9,517 bases of DNA, taken from Acetobacteraceae bacterium. Lineage in GTDB: Bacteria > Pseudomonadota > Alphaproteobacteria > Acetobacterales > Acetobacteraceae. Below, piece by piece: positions 1 to 5,677 of the stretch. Each line of letters begins with the position of its first letter. Within the stretch, counting starts at the first letter, position 1. Below the pieces are notes generated by a model. It made no database searches, was not told where the DNA came from, and was given only the letters and a program-made list of their open reading frames with translations. Location: assembly GCA_027340195.1 (NCBI GenBank), contig DAHWNE010000279.1:1-9517 (forward strand), read 5' to 3'. A program made the position numbers and the translations under genes.

Positions 1-36
1 ACGGTGGGGGCGCGGGTGATGGAGGTGACGGGGTAG
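1..36 (+). CDS. possible C-terminal end of an upstream gene (partial)
   Basis: Reading frame 1 from the first base is open for eleven codons (TVGARVMEVTG) and closes with TAG at 34-36. The codons favour G or C in the third position, as in the real genes here, and about 90 bp then separate it from the phasin gene. The stretch is far too short to name a family, and an open frame of this length arises easily by chance at this GC content. It is offered only as a possible gene tail running in from the left edge. Confidence 0.3.
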   Translation, partial: TVGARVMEVTG

Positions 37-75
37 GCCGGCGCGCAAAAACCCCCCGCCCGCGCCGCCCCGCGC

Positions 76-81
76 TATACT
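76..81 (+). promoter_or_regulatory. possible -10 element (TATACT) upstream of the phasin gene
   Basis: TATACT is the only A/T-rich hexamer in the GC-rich leader of the phasin gene, 44 bp before its start codon. It resembles a sigma-70 -10 box. No convincing -35 hexamer is seen 16-18 bp upstream, where the sequence is almost all C. This is a weak prediction. Confidence 0.25.
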
Positions 82-125
82 CCCCGCGCCGGTGCTCCCG
101 CCGGCACCAGCGAAGGAGCCCCGCC

Positions 126-572
126 ATGGCCGCCGGTCCGCGTTCCACCGCCAAACCCAACCCGCTCGGCGAGTTCGACATCACCCGCTATTTCGCCGAG
201 CTCAAGCTGCCGCCGATGCCCGACCTCGACGCCCTGACCGCCGCCAACCGCCGCAACATCGAGGCGCTGACGGCGGCCAACAAGGTCGCGCTGGAAGGCG
301 CCCAGGCGGTGGCCAAGCGGCACATGGAGATCATGCAGCAGACGGTCGCCGAGATGACCGCGGCGATGCAGGCCCTGGCCACGCCGGAAGCGCCCAAGGC
401 GCGCGCCGCCCGCCAGGCGGAGTTGGCCAAGGAGGCCTATCAGCACGCGGTGGCCAACCTCAAGGAGCTCGGCGACCTGATCCAGCGCGCCAATGCCGAG
501 GCGCTGGAACTGGTCAACCGCCGCTTCGCCGAGGCGCTGGACGAGATCAAGACCCTGGCGGAGAAGACCTGA
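126..572 (+). CDS. phasin family protein (polyhydroxyalkanoate granule-associated)
   Basis: This 148-residue protein has the length and composition of alphaproteobacterial phasins, small amphipathic helical proteins that coat polyhydroxyalkanoate storage granules in the cytoplasm. What is seen: a short N-terminal segment (about residues 1-35), then a long, mostly helical, Ala/Glu/Lys-rich stretch. It contains phrases typical of the family: NIEALTAANKVALEGAQAVA (about 40-59), a central segment following METs and MQQT, QAELAKEAYQHAV (about 97-109) and a C-terminal LVNRRFAEALDEIK. The ATG at 126 is preceded by AAGGAG at 113-118 with a 7-nt spacer, which supports this start. The 3' end overlaps the convergent TPR/ATP-grasp gene by 26 bp. 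No PHA synthase or depolymerase gene lies in the window, so the granule role rests on family resemblance alone. Confidence 0.88.
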   Translation: MAAGPRSTAKPNPLGEFDITRYFAELKLPPMPDLDALTAANRRNIEALTAANKVALEGAQAVAKRHMEIMQQTVAEMTAAMQALATPEAPKARAARQAELAKEAYQHAVANLKELGDLIQRANAEALELVNRRFAEALDEIKTLAEKT

Positions 573-2031
573 CCGCCAGCATCCGCTCGAACGCGGCCCG
601 GATCCGCGCCACCGAGGGATTGCGATAGGCGAAGTCCGGCGCCGTCTCGGGATGGACCAGCATGGTCGCGTTGGCCTCGAACAGCACCAGGGTTCCGTCG
701 GCCAGGCGGCCGAAATCGATGCCGGCGAAATCGAGGTCGAGCCGCGCGCCCACCGCCTCCAGCGCCGCCCAGGCGCGCGCGCCCAGCACCGTGCGCGGAT
801 TTTCCAGGAATCGCGCCTCCTCGGCCCGCCGCGACGGATCGGTCTCCATCCCCGCGGTCCAGTAATGGACCAGCCAGCGCGGCGCGATCGCCAGGTGATA
901 GGGGTACGGCACCCGATCGACGAAGATCACCCGGTATTTGCGCCAGAACCCGTCCGGATCGCGGCAATCGACGGCGCTGGTGGCGAAGGCGGGGCCGGCC
1001 GCCAGCGCCTCGGCGAGTTCGGGCGCGGTCTGGACCAGCCGCACCCCCTGCCCGCCATGGGCGCCGATCGGGCGCACCAGCGCCGGCAGCGGCACCAAAG
1101 CGTCGCGCCGCGTGGGCGGCACCAGCAGGCCCGGGATATCGGCCAGCAGCGCGGGCAGCGCGTCGCGGGCGGTGCGCGCGATTCGCGCCGGCGGGTTGAG
1201 CAGCGGGCGCGGCGGCGCGGCCAGCAACCGGGCGGCGGCGGCGGGTAGCGCCGGCATCCGGTCGGCATCGCCGATCGCGTTCAGGATCAGGTCATAGGCC
1301 GGCAGCGCGCGGTCCTGGTCCGGCGCGGCATAGGCGACGTACCAGCGCAGCACCGTGGTGTGGCGCGGGATCAGCAGGTGATCGAGCGGGATGTTGCCGT
1401 CGCCGGTGGCGGCGAGCACCAGCACCCGCCGGCGCGGCGCCGCGGCCTCGGCGATCTCCAGGCTGCGCCCGGCGAAGCCGAGGTCGCGATGGCGCGCCGC
1501 CGCCGCCGGATCGCGCGCGTCCAGCAGCGCCGCCAGGTTGCGATGGGCGACGGCGAGGCCCGGGTCCAGCCGCAGCGCGGCGCGCGTGGCCGCCTCGGCG
1601 GGGGCGACTTCGCCCTGGCGCAGCAGCACCGAACCCAGGCTGGCCGCCACCGCCGCATCCCCCGGCGCCAGCGCGGCGGCGCGGCGCAGCGCCGCCGCGG
1701 CCTCCGGCAGGGCGTCGGTCTCGGCCAGGGCGATGCCGAGCGCGTGGCGGATCGCCGCCCGCTCCGGCGCCAGCGCGGCGGCGTGGCGCAGATCCTCGAG
1801 CGCGGCGGCAGGCTCGCCCAGGCGGCGATAGGCGTCGGCGCGGGTCAGCCTGGCATCCGGCAAGTCCGGGGCGATGGCGAGGGCACGGCCGGCTTCGACG
1901 ATCGCATCCTCGACCGCGCCGGCGGCGAGCAGGGCGGCGGCCAGCGCCGCGCGCACCGGCGCGGCCTCCGGGGCGGCGGTCAGCAGGTCACGCAGGAACA
2001 GGGTGTCATCGGACATGCGCCCCTGTCGCAC
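547..2031 (-). CDS. tetratricopeptide repeat protein with C-terminal ATP-grasp-like domain
   Basis: The protein has 494 residues from a GTG start at 2031. An ATG five codons in, at 2016, would give 489 residues; it has AGGGG only 3 nt upstream, so the start is not settled. Residues about 24-172 are consecutive TPR-type helix pairs (for example AYRRLGEPAAALEDLRHAAALAP), a protein-interaction scaffold. A second domain begins near 200 with RRVLVLAATGDGNIPLDHLL. Its Gly-rich RPIGAHGGQGVRLV (320-333), KYRVIFVDRVPYPYHLAI (365-382) and DFAGIDFGRLADGTLVLFEA followed by NATM (434-457) resemble the nucleotide-binding and metal-binding segments of ATP-grasp ligases; E452 and N454 would be metal ligands. 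ATP-grasp enzymes join a carboxylate to an amine or thiol through an acyl-phosphate; the substrate here is unknown. No signal peptide is visible, so it is probably cytoplasmic. It lies 30 bp after bactofilin on the same strand and is probably co-transcribed with it. The TPR call is firm; the ATP-grasp call is likely from motifs. Confidence 0.85.
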   Translation of the reverse strand: MRQGRMSDDTLFLRDLLTAAPEAAPVRAALAAALLAAGAVEDAIVEAGRALAIAPDLPDARLTRADAYRRLGEPAAALEDLRHAAALAPERAAIRHALGIALAETDALPEAAAALRRAAALAPGDAAVAASLGSVLLRQGEVAPAEAATRAALRLDPGLAVAHRNLAALLDARDPAAAARHRDLGFAGRSLEIAEAAAPRRRVLVLAATGDGNIPLDHLLIPRHTTVLRWYVAYAAPDQDRALPAYDLILNAIGDADRMPALPAAAARLLAAPPRPLLNPPARIARTARDALPALLADIPGLLVPPTRRDALVPLPALVRPIGAHGGQGVRLVQTAPELAEALAAGPAFATSAVDCRDPDGFWRKYRVIFVDRVPYPYHLAIAPRWLVHYWTAGMETDPSRRAEEARFLENPRTVLGARAWAALEAVGARLDLDFAGIDFGRLADGTLVLFEANATMLVHPETAPDFAYRNPSVARIRAAFERMLAVRSSPPGS

Positions 2032-2061
2032 GGGGCGATGAACAAGTGATGAACCGCCCGC

Positions 2062-2682
2062 CTATGCCTCGGTCACCGCCAGCGGCAGTTCGGGGGTGGC
2101 GTCGTCGGACAGCATCTCCATCTGCCCGGAGATTTTCCCGCCATCCTCCACTTGCAGCCGCCGGTACCGCGCCGTCCCCTGCAACCGCCCGGTGGCCCGC
2201 AGCACCAGGCTGCCGCGCACGGTGAGCGTCCCGCTCATGGTGCCGGCCACTTCGGCGTCCTCCACCTCGATCTCGCCCTTGAACATGCCGCCCGGGGCGA
2301 TCGCGAGTTCGCTGGCGTGGATCATGGAGGCCTCGACCGTGCCCTCCACCACCAGCCGCTCGGCGTCCTGCACCGTGCCCTGCACCGAGATGCCGCGGCC
2401 GACCACCAGGGTGCGCCGCTCGCTGGCCTCGCGCCGACCGCCCGGCGTGGCCGGAGTCGGGCGGGGCGGGATGCCGGGCCCGGACGCGGCGGATGGCAGG
2501 GGCGGGCGCGGCATCGGGGAGGGCTCCTTGGCTTGGGTGGCGGGCCGATAGGGCGGCACGCCGAGGCTGGAATCGGCGGTCGGGCGGGGGGGATCGGTCG
2601 GATCGGGCACGGCCTTGGCCTCCTGGCCGGGAACACGCGCGGTCGGGTCGGCCGGCGCGTCGGGTCTGCGGCGTTTGAACAC
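2062..2682 (-). CDS. bactofilin family polymer-forming protein
   Basis: Residues about 90-190 form the bactofilin domain, a right-handed beta-helix built from short hydrophobic/Gly repeats (TLVVGRGISVQGTV, ERLVVEGTVEASMI, GGMFKGEIEVEDAEVAGTM, GRLQGTARYRRLQVEDGGKI). Bactofilins self-assemble without nucleotide into filaments or sheets that often position cell-wall enzymes or shape the envelope. The N-terminal 90 residues are Pro-rich and look disordered. The start chosen is GTG at 2682, giving a basic FKRRRPD N-terminus typical of the family. AGGGG lies 8 nt upstream (2695-2691), and the in-frame codons from there keep a strong G/C bias in third positions. An ATG at 2514 with AAGGAG 9 nt upstream would give a 150-residue form. 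Both starts are workable. The frame stays open further upstream to 3114, but that part overlaps the divergent transporter gene and is ignored. The TPR/ATP-grasp gene follows. Confidence 0.88.
   Translation of the reverse strand: MFKRRRPDAPADPTARVPGQEAKAVPDPTDPPRPTADSSLGVPPYRPATQAKEPSPMPRPPLPSAASGPGIPPRPTPATPGGRREASERRTLVVGRGISVQGTVQDAERLVVEGTVEASMIHASELAIAPGGMFKGEIEVEDAEVAGTMSGTLTVRGSLVLRATGRLQGTARYRRLQVEDGGKISGQMEMLSDDATPELPLAVTEA
2524..2529 (-). promoter_or_regulatory. AAGGAG ribosome binding site for an alternative internal bactofilin start
   Basis: On the minus strand AAGGAG reads 2529-2524, with a 9-nt spacer to an in-frame ATG at 2514. It is a better Shine-Dalgarno match than the AGGGG before the GTG at 2682. 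It could mark the true start, or allow a second shorter product lacking the basic Pro-rich tail. It could also be an accidental match inside the codons for AKEPSP. Confidence 0.4.
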
Positions 2683-2760
2683 GGGGAACACCCCTGGGCT
2701 ATCCGGTCCGGCACGAGGCCGGGAGTTCCGGGTTAGCACGCGCCCGCGCCGGCTCAAACC

Positions 2761-2799
2761 CCGCGCGCGGTCACGGGCGGTTGACCGGCCCGCGCGCGG
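2761..2799. promoter_or_regulatory. imperfect inverted repeat in the divergent bactofilin/solute-binding-protein intergenic region
   Basis: CCGCGCGCGGTCA at 2761-2773 is mirrored by TGACCG (2782-2787) and CGCGCGCGG (2791-2799), with an extra GCC between the two right-hand parts and an 8-nt spacer between the arms. The inner TGACC half-sites are symmetric, and each outer part is itself a CCGCGCGCGG palindrome. It sits about 80 bp upstream of the bactofilin GTG and 122 bp upstream of the transporter ATG. It could be an operator for one or both genes, or a leader stem-loop. TTGACC at 2781-2786 resembles a -35 box on the plus strand, but no matching -10 is seen 16-18 bp on. Confidence 0.35.
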
Positions 2800-2854
2800 G
2801 CAGGCGGCACTTGCCGCGGCCCCGCCGAAGGGGAACACTGCGCCCGGGACAGAA

Positions 2855-2870
2855 CGAGGCGACAGCCTCG
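2855..2870 (+). other. small perfect hairpin in the leader of the solute-binding-protein gene
   Basis: CGAGGC (2855-2860) and GCCTCG (2865-2870) form a perfect 6-bp stem with a GACA tetraloop, 50 bp before the ATG and 33 bp before the ribosome binding site. It would fold in the 5' untranslated RNA. It may stabilise the message or may have no role. At this GC content short stems are common. Confidence 0.3.
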
Positions 2871-2920
2871 CACCCGACGCCAGACGGCCGATCCGACCCC
2901 AACAGGAGGCTGCATCCACA

Positions 2921-4513
2921 ATGCGACTGAAACGACGGAGTTTTCTCGGCGCCGCCGCGGCCAGCGCGGCGACCGGCCTCGCCGCCCCCGCGATCGCCGC
3001 GGGCGAGGCGAAGCAGGTGCTGAAATTCGTCCCGCAGGCGAATCTGACCTCGCTCGACCCGATCTGGACCACCGCCGCGGTGACCGCCGAGCACGCCTGG
3101 TACGTGTTCGACACGCTCTACGGCGTCGATGCGCATTACCGCCCGCATCCGCAGATGGCGGCCGGGCACGAGGTCTCGAAGGACGGCAAGACCTGGACCA
3201 TCAAGCTGCGTGACGGCCTCACCTTCCACGACGGCAGCAAGGTGCGGGCGGCCGATTGCGCCGCCAGCCTGAAGCGCTGGGCGGCGCGCGACACGTTCGG
3301 GGTGACGCTGGCCGGCTTCGTGAACGAATGGGAAGCGAAGGACGACCTGACCCTGCGGGTCCATCTCAAGCAGCCGTTCCCGATGCTGCTCGACGCGCTG
3401 GCGAAACCCGCCTCCTCCTCGCCCTTCATCATGCCGGAACGGCTGGCCAAGACCGATCCCTCCGTCCAGATCACCGAGATGATCGGCTCCGGCCCCTACA
3501 TGTTCCTGGCCAAGGAGTACGTCTCCGGCAGCCACGTCGCCTACAAGCGGTTCGACAACTACAAGCCCGCCGCCGGCGCGCCGTCCTGGTATTCGGGCGC
3601 CAAGATCGCGCATTTCGAGCGGGTCGAGTGGCACATCATCCCCGATTCGGCCACCGCCTCGGCGGCGCTGCAATCGGGCGAGATCGACTGGTGGGAGCTG
3701 GTCGATGCCGATCTGATCCCGCTGCTGAAGACGCAGAAGCACATCCATATCGGCATCGCCGACCCGGCCGGGTATCTGGGCGTGATCCGCTTCAACGAGC
3801 TCTGGCCGCCGTTCAACAACGTGCTGATGCGCCAGGCGGTGATGCACACCGTCGATCAGCGCGAATACATGGGCGCGGTCACCAACAACGATCCCACCGC
3901 CTGGCGGCCCAACCACTCCTTCTTCCCCGTCGGCACCCCGTACGGCAAGCCGATCTCGCCCGACCCGATGGCGAAGCCGAACTGGCCGCTGGCGCACAAG
4001 CTGGTGAAGGAGGCCGGCTACAAGGGCGAGAAGATCGTGCTGCTCAACCCCACCGATTTCCCCACCATCAAGCCGTTCGGGGAGATCACCTACGCCAACC
4101 TCAAGAAGCTCGGGCTCAACGTGGAGCTGGTGGAGACCGACTGGGGCACGGTGGTGCAGCGGCGCGAACTCAAGACCGCGCCCGGCAAGGGGGGCTGGAG
4201 CATCTTCCACACCTGGTGGACCGGCGACGGGATCATGAACCCGGCGATCAACCCGATCATCCGCGGCCAGGGGCTGAAGGGCTGGTTCGGCTGGTACAAT
4301 AGCCCGAAGATGGAGGCGATGAACCGCGCCTGGCTGAGCGCGAAGACCCCGGCCGAGCAGGCGCGAATCGTGCAGGCGATGCAGGTCCTGGCGTTCCACG
4401 ACGTGCCCACCGTGCCGCTGGGGCTCTTCTATATCCATACGGCGTATCGCACCTCGCTCACCGGGCATGTGCGGGCGCCGACGGCGGTGCCGTGGGGAAT
4501 CCACCGGGTCTAG
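2921..4513 (+). CDS. ABC transporter solute-binding protein, family 5 (DppA/OppA-like), Tat-exported
   Basis: The product has 530 residues, a normal length for periplasmic solute-binding proteins of the SBP_bac_5 (peptide/nickel/opine) family. Residues 1-27 are a Tat-type signal: basic MRLK, the twin-arginine motif KRRSFLG (4-10), a hydrophobic Ala-rich core and an APAIA cleavage region, so the protein is probably exported folded. Family landmarks follow: NLTSLDPIWTT (41-51), AGHEVSKDGKTWTIKLRDGL with TFHDG (81-105), IGSGPYMF (188-195), SGEIDWWEL (252-260) and RQAVMHTVDQREY near 306-318. The ATG at 2921 follows AGGAGG (2904-2909) with an 11-nt spacer, and the Tat signal begins there; the open frame upstream to 2615 is not needed. 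No permease or ATPase genes are adjacent, so partners must be encoded elsewhere. The ligand cannot be told from sequence; a peptide, opine or other small organic molecule is possible. Confidence 0.93.
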   Translation: MRLKRRSFLGAAAASAATGLAAPAIAAGEAKQVLKFVPQANLTSLDPIWTTAAVTAEHAWYVFDTLYGVDAHYRPHPQMAAGHEVSKDGKTWTIKLRDGLTFHDGSKVRAADCAASLKRWAARDTFGVTLAGFVNEWEAKDDLTLRVHLKQPFPMLLDALAKPASSSPFIMPERLAKTDPSVQITEMIGSGPYMFLAKEYVSGSHVAYKRFDNYKPAAGAPSWYSGAKIAHFERVEWHIIPDSATASAALQSGEIDWWELVDADLIPLLKTQKHIHIGIADPAGYLGVIRFNELWPPFNNVLMRQAVMHTVDQREYMGAVTNNDPTAWRPNHSFFPVGTPYGKPISPDPMAKPNWPLAHKLVKEAGYKGEKIVLLNPTDFPTIKPFGEITYANLKKLGLNVELVETDWGTVVQRRELKTAPGKGGWSIFHTWWTGDGIMNPAINPIIRGQGLKGWFGWYNSPKMEAMNRAWLSAKTPAEQARIVQAMQVLAFHDVPTVPLGLFYIHTAYRTSLTGHVRAPTAVPWGIHRV

Positions 4514-4557
4514 CCGGTGCGCGGGCGGGGGGCTCCCCGCCCGCGTCGCACCCGGCT
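4512..4557 (+). terminator. long stem-loop after the solute-binding-protein gene, probable terminator
   Basis: A perfect 11-bp stem (4520-4530 with 4535-4545, core GCGGGCGGGG/CCCCGCCCGC) closes a GGCT tetraloop. It is extended by TGC/GCA and AGCCGG/CCGGCT arms reaching 4512 and 4557, so the structure starts inside the TAG stop codon. No T-run follows. It is very likely a transcription end or 3'-protecting structure for the upstream gene, but it is not a textbook intrinsic terminator. Confidence 0.6.
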
Positions 4558-4586
4558 CGCGGCGCGATCATTCCCGGGACTCGTCT

Positions 4587-4601
4587 CCCGCCGCCGGCGG
4601 G
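4587..4601. other. perfect 6-bp hairpin between the solute-binding-protein and LysM genes
   Basis: CCCGCC (4587-4592) and GGCGGG (4596-4601) pair around a 3-nt loop. It lies 42 bp beyond the main terminator-like structure and could be a second stop for transcription. Its function is unknown and its position is the only argument for it. Confidence 0.25.
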
Positions 4602-4639
4602 CACGGCGCGACCGGACGGTCTCGCGGACCCGCCGCCCC

Positions 4640-4725
4640 GGTTTCGGCAACTGCTTTGCAACCACTCAATCGCGTTTTGGAACACCGCCTGAAGCCGCTT
4701 TGAAACGCTTCTGCCATTATCTCTC
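4640..4725 (+). promoter_or_regulatory. A/T-richer stretch upstream of the LysM gene, probable promoter region
   Basis: This is the most A/T-rich stretch in the window, with TTTGCAA, GTTTTGG, TTTGAAA and CATTATC runs inside otherwise 70%+ GC sequence, ending about 45 bp before the LysM start. It contains TTGAAA (4700-4705) and CATTAT (4715-4720), but their 9-bp spacing is too short for a sigma-70 pair. GCGTTT (4672-4677) and AAACGC (4703-4708) form a spaced inverted repeat. The promoter for the LysM gene is probably here; exact boxes cannot be assigned. Confidence 0.35.
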
Positions 4726-4767
4726 CGCGCATCGATCGTCCCGCAAGTTCGTCGGCAGGAGCGCCCC

Positions 4768-5598
4768 ATGTTCGATCTCAGGTTCCGCAATGACCCGTTC
4801 GCCCTGCCGACCGCGATGGCGGCGGCGATGCTGGCCGGGATCGTCGGCCTGGGCTGGCGCATGAACGTGGTGCAGCGCCTGACGCTGCCGAGCATGACCG
4901 CGACCGCCCAGGCGGCCCCGACAACCCCGGCGATGCCGCCCTTCCGCACCCGGATCGCGAGCGCCGCGGCCCTCCCGCCGGCAGGACACATCGCCGCGCG
5001 CCCGGAGGCGCGACACATCGCCGCGCGCCCGGAGGCGCGACAGATTGCCGCGCGCCGGGTGGCGCGACAGATTGCCGCGCGCCCGGAGGCGCGACAAATC
5101 GCGGCGCGACCGATCGCGGCCCATCCGGCGGCGGCGCGCATCGCCATGCAGATGCAGCCGGTTCCGGCGGCCCCGCCCGCGCTGAACGTCGCCACCGCCC
5201 GGCCGGCGACGCCGCCGCTCGCCGCCCCGCTCGCCGCAAGCATGACCGCCCTGCCGCGCATGGCCCCCGTCGCGGCGCGCCGGGCCTCGGCCCCGGCTTC
5301 GGCCCCAGCTTCGGCTCGGGCGCGACTGGCCATGACCACCCGCCCCGCCCCCGCGCTCGGACGCAGCCTGCCCGCCCCGCGCCCGGCCGTCGCCGCGGGC
5401 GCTGTGCCGCCGTCGCGCTGGATCACCGTGCAACCCGGCCAGACCCTGTGGCAGATCGCCCAGCAGACCTACGGCAACGGGGATCAGTACATGCGCATCT
5501 TCCGCGCCAACCGCGCCCAGCTGAGCAGCCCCGATCAGATCCGCCCCGGCCAGCGTCTCCGCCTGCCGATGGGACCGGGACGAGCACGGCTGGGGTAG
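4768..5598 (+). CDS. membrane-anchored LysM domain protein with 9-residue tandem repeats
   Basis: The product has 276 residues. Residues about 11-30 (FALPTAMAAAMLAGIVGLGW) form one hydrophobic segment, a signal anchor or uncleaved signal peptide. Residues 31-217 are low-complexity Ala/Pro/Arg-rich linker, including five consecutive copies of a (H/Q)IAARPEAR-like nonapeptide (74-118) and an SAPA repeat (173-183). The C-terminal 50 residues are a LysM module: WITVQPGQTLWQIAQQTYG (218-236), then YMRIFRANRAQL, QIRPGQRLRLP. LysM binds N-acetylglucosamine-containing glycans such as peptidoglycan, so the likely picture is an inner-membrane protein reaching the cell wall through a basic linker. No catalytic domain is present. 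The ATG follows AGGAG (4757-4761) with a 6-nt spacer. It appears to be a single-gene unit between two hairpins. The LysM call is firm; the exact role is unknown. Confidence 0.88.
   Translation: MFDLRFRNDPFALPTAMAAAMLAGIVGLGWRMNVVQRLTLPSMTATAQAAPTTPAMPPFRTRIASAAALPPAGHIAARPEARHIAARPEARQIAARRVARQIAARPEARQIAARPIAAHPAAARIAMQMQPVPAAPPALNVATARPATPPLAAPLAASMTALPRMAPVAARRASAPASAPASARARLAMTTRPAPALGRSLPAPRPAVAAGAVPPSRWITVQPGQTLWQIAQQTYGNGDQYMRIFRANRAQLSSPDQIRPGQRLRLPMGPGRARLG
4987..5121 (+). repeat. five tandem 27-bp repeats inside the LysM gene
   Basis: Units start at 4987, 5014, 5041, 5068 and 5095. Units 1 and 2 are identical over 27 bp and encode HIAARPEAR. Units 3 and 4 begin CAGATT instead of CACATC; unit 3 also changes CCGGAG to CGGGTG (RV for PE). 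Unit 5 starts CAAATC and decays after IAARP. Each of units 1-4 contains the inverted repeat CGCGCC-N4-GGCGCG, so each can fold as a 6-bp hairpin in DNA or RNA. The array keeps the reading frame, so copy-number changes would lengthen or shorten the linker by 9 residues. Confidence 0.9.
5287..5316 (+). repeat. 12-bp tandem repeat (SAPA) inside the LysM gene
   Basis: TCGGCCCC(G/A)GCT is present at 5287-5298 and 5299-5310 and partly at 5311-5316 (TCGGCT), encoding SAPASAPASA. It is a minor second in-frame repeat in the flexible linker, separate from the 27-bp array. Confidence 0.7.
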
Positions 5599-5631
5599 CT
5601 CCCCTCCCCCACCCCACCACCGCAAGGACCG

Positions 5632-5658
5632 CGAGGCCGGGCAGGACGCCCGGCCTCG
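5632..5658. terminator. bidirectional terminator-like hairpin between convergent LysM and methyltransferase genes
   Basis: CGAGGCCGGGC (5632-5642) and GCCCGGCCTCG (5648-5658) form a perfect 11-bp stem around an AGGAC loop. It lies 33 bp after the LysM stop and 19 bp after the end of the minus-strand methyltransferase gene, exactly where both converging transcripts should end. There is no T-run on either side. Confidence 0.6.
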
Positions 5659-5677
5659 ACGCGCGTCCGCCCCCCGG

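Noticed and set aside
493..2049. Plus-strand open frames (up to 251 codons) opposite the TPR/ATP-grasp gene
   Set aside because: Composition is Arg/Gln/Gly-rich without domains, and the minus strand encodes clear TPR and ATP-grasp motifs over the same bases.
2771..4504. A 577-codon open frame on the minus strand opposite the solute-binding-protein gene
   Set aside because: It has no recognisable domain, is rich in His/Arg/Gly, and exactly mirrors a strongly supported gene. At this GC content antisense frames of conserved genes often lack stops.
4679..4708. GGAAC at 4679-4683 as an EcfG (general stress sigma factor) -35 element for the LysM gene
   Set aside because: The expected GTT-type -10 element is absent 16-18 bp downstream, where the sequence reads TTTGAAA.
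4987..5121. The regular repeats as a possible CRISPR array
   Set aside because: Units are directly adjacent with no unique spacers, stay in one reading frame inside a LysM gene, and no cas gene is present.
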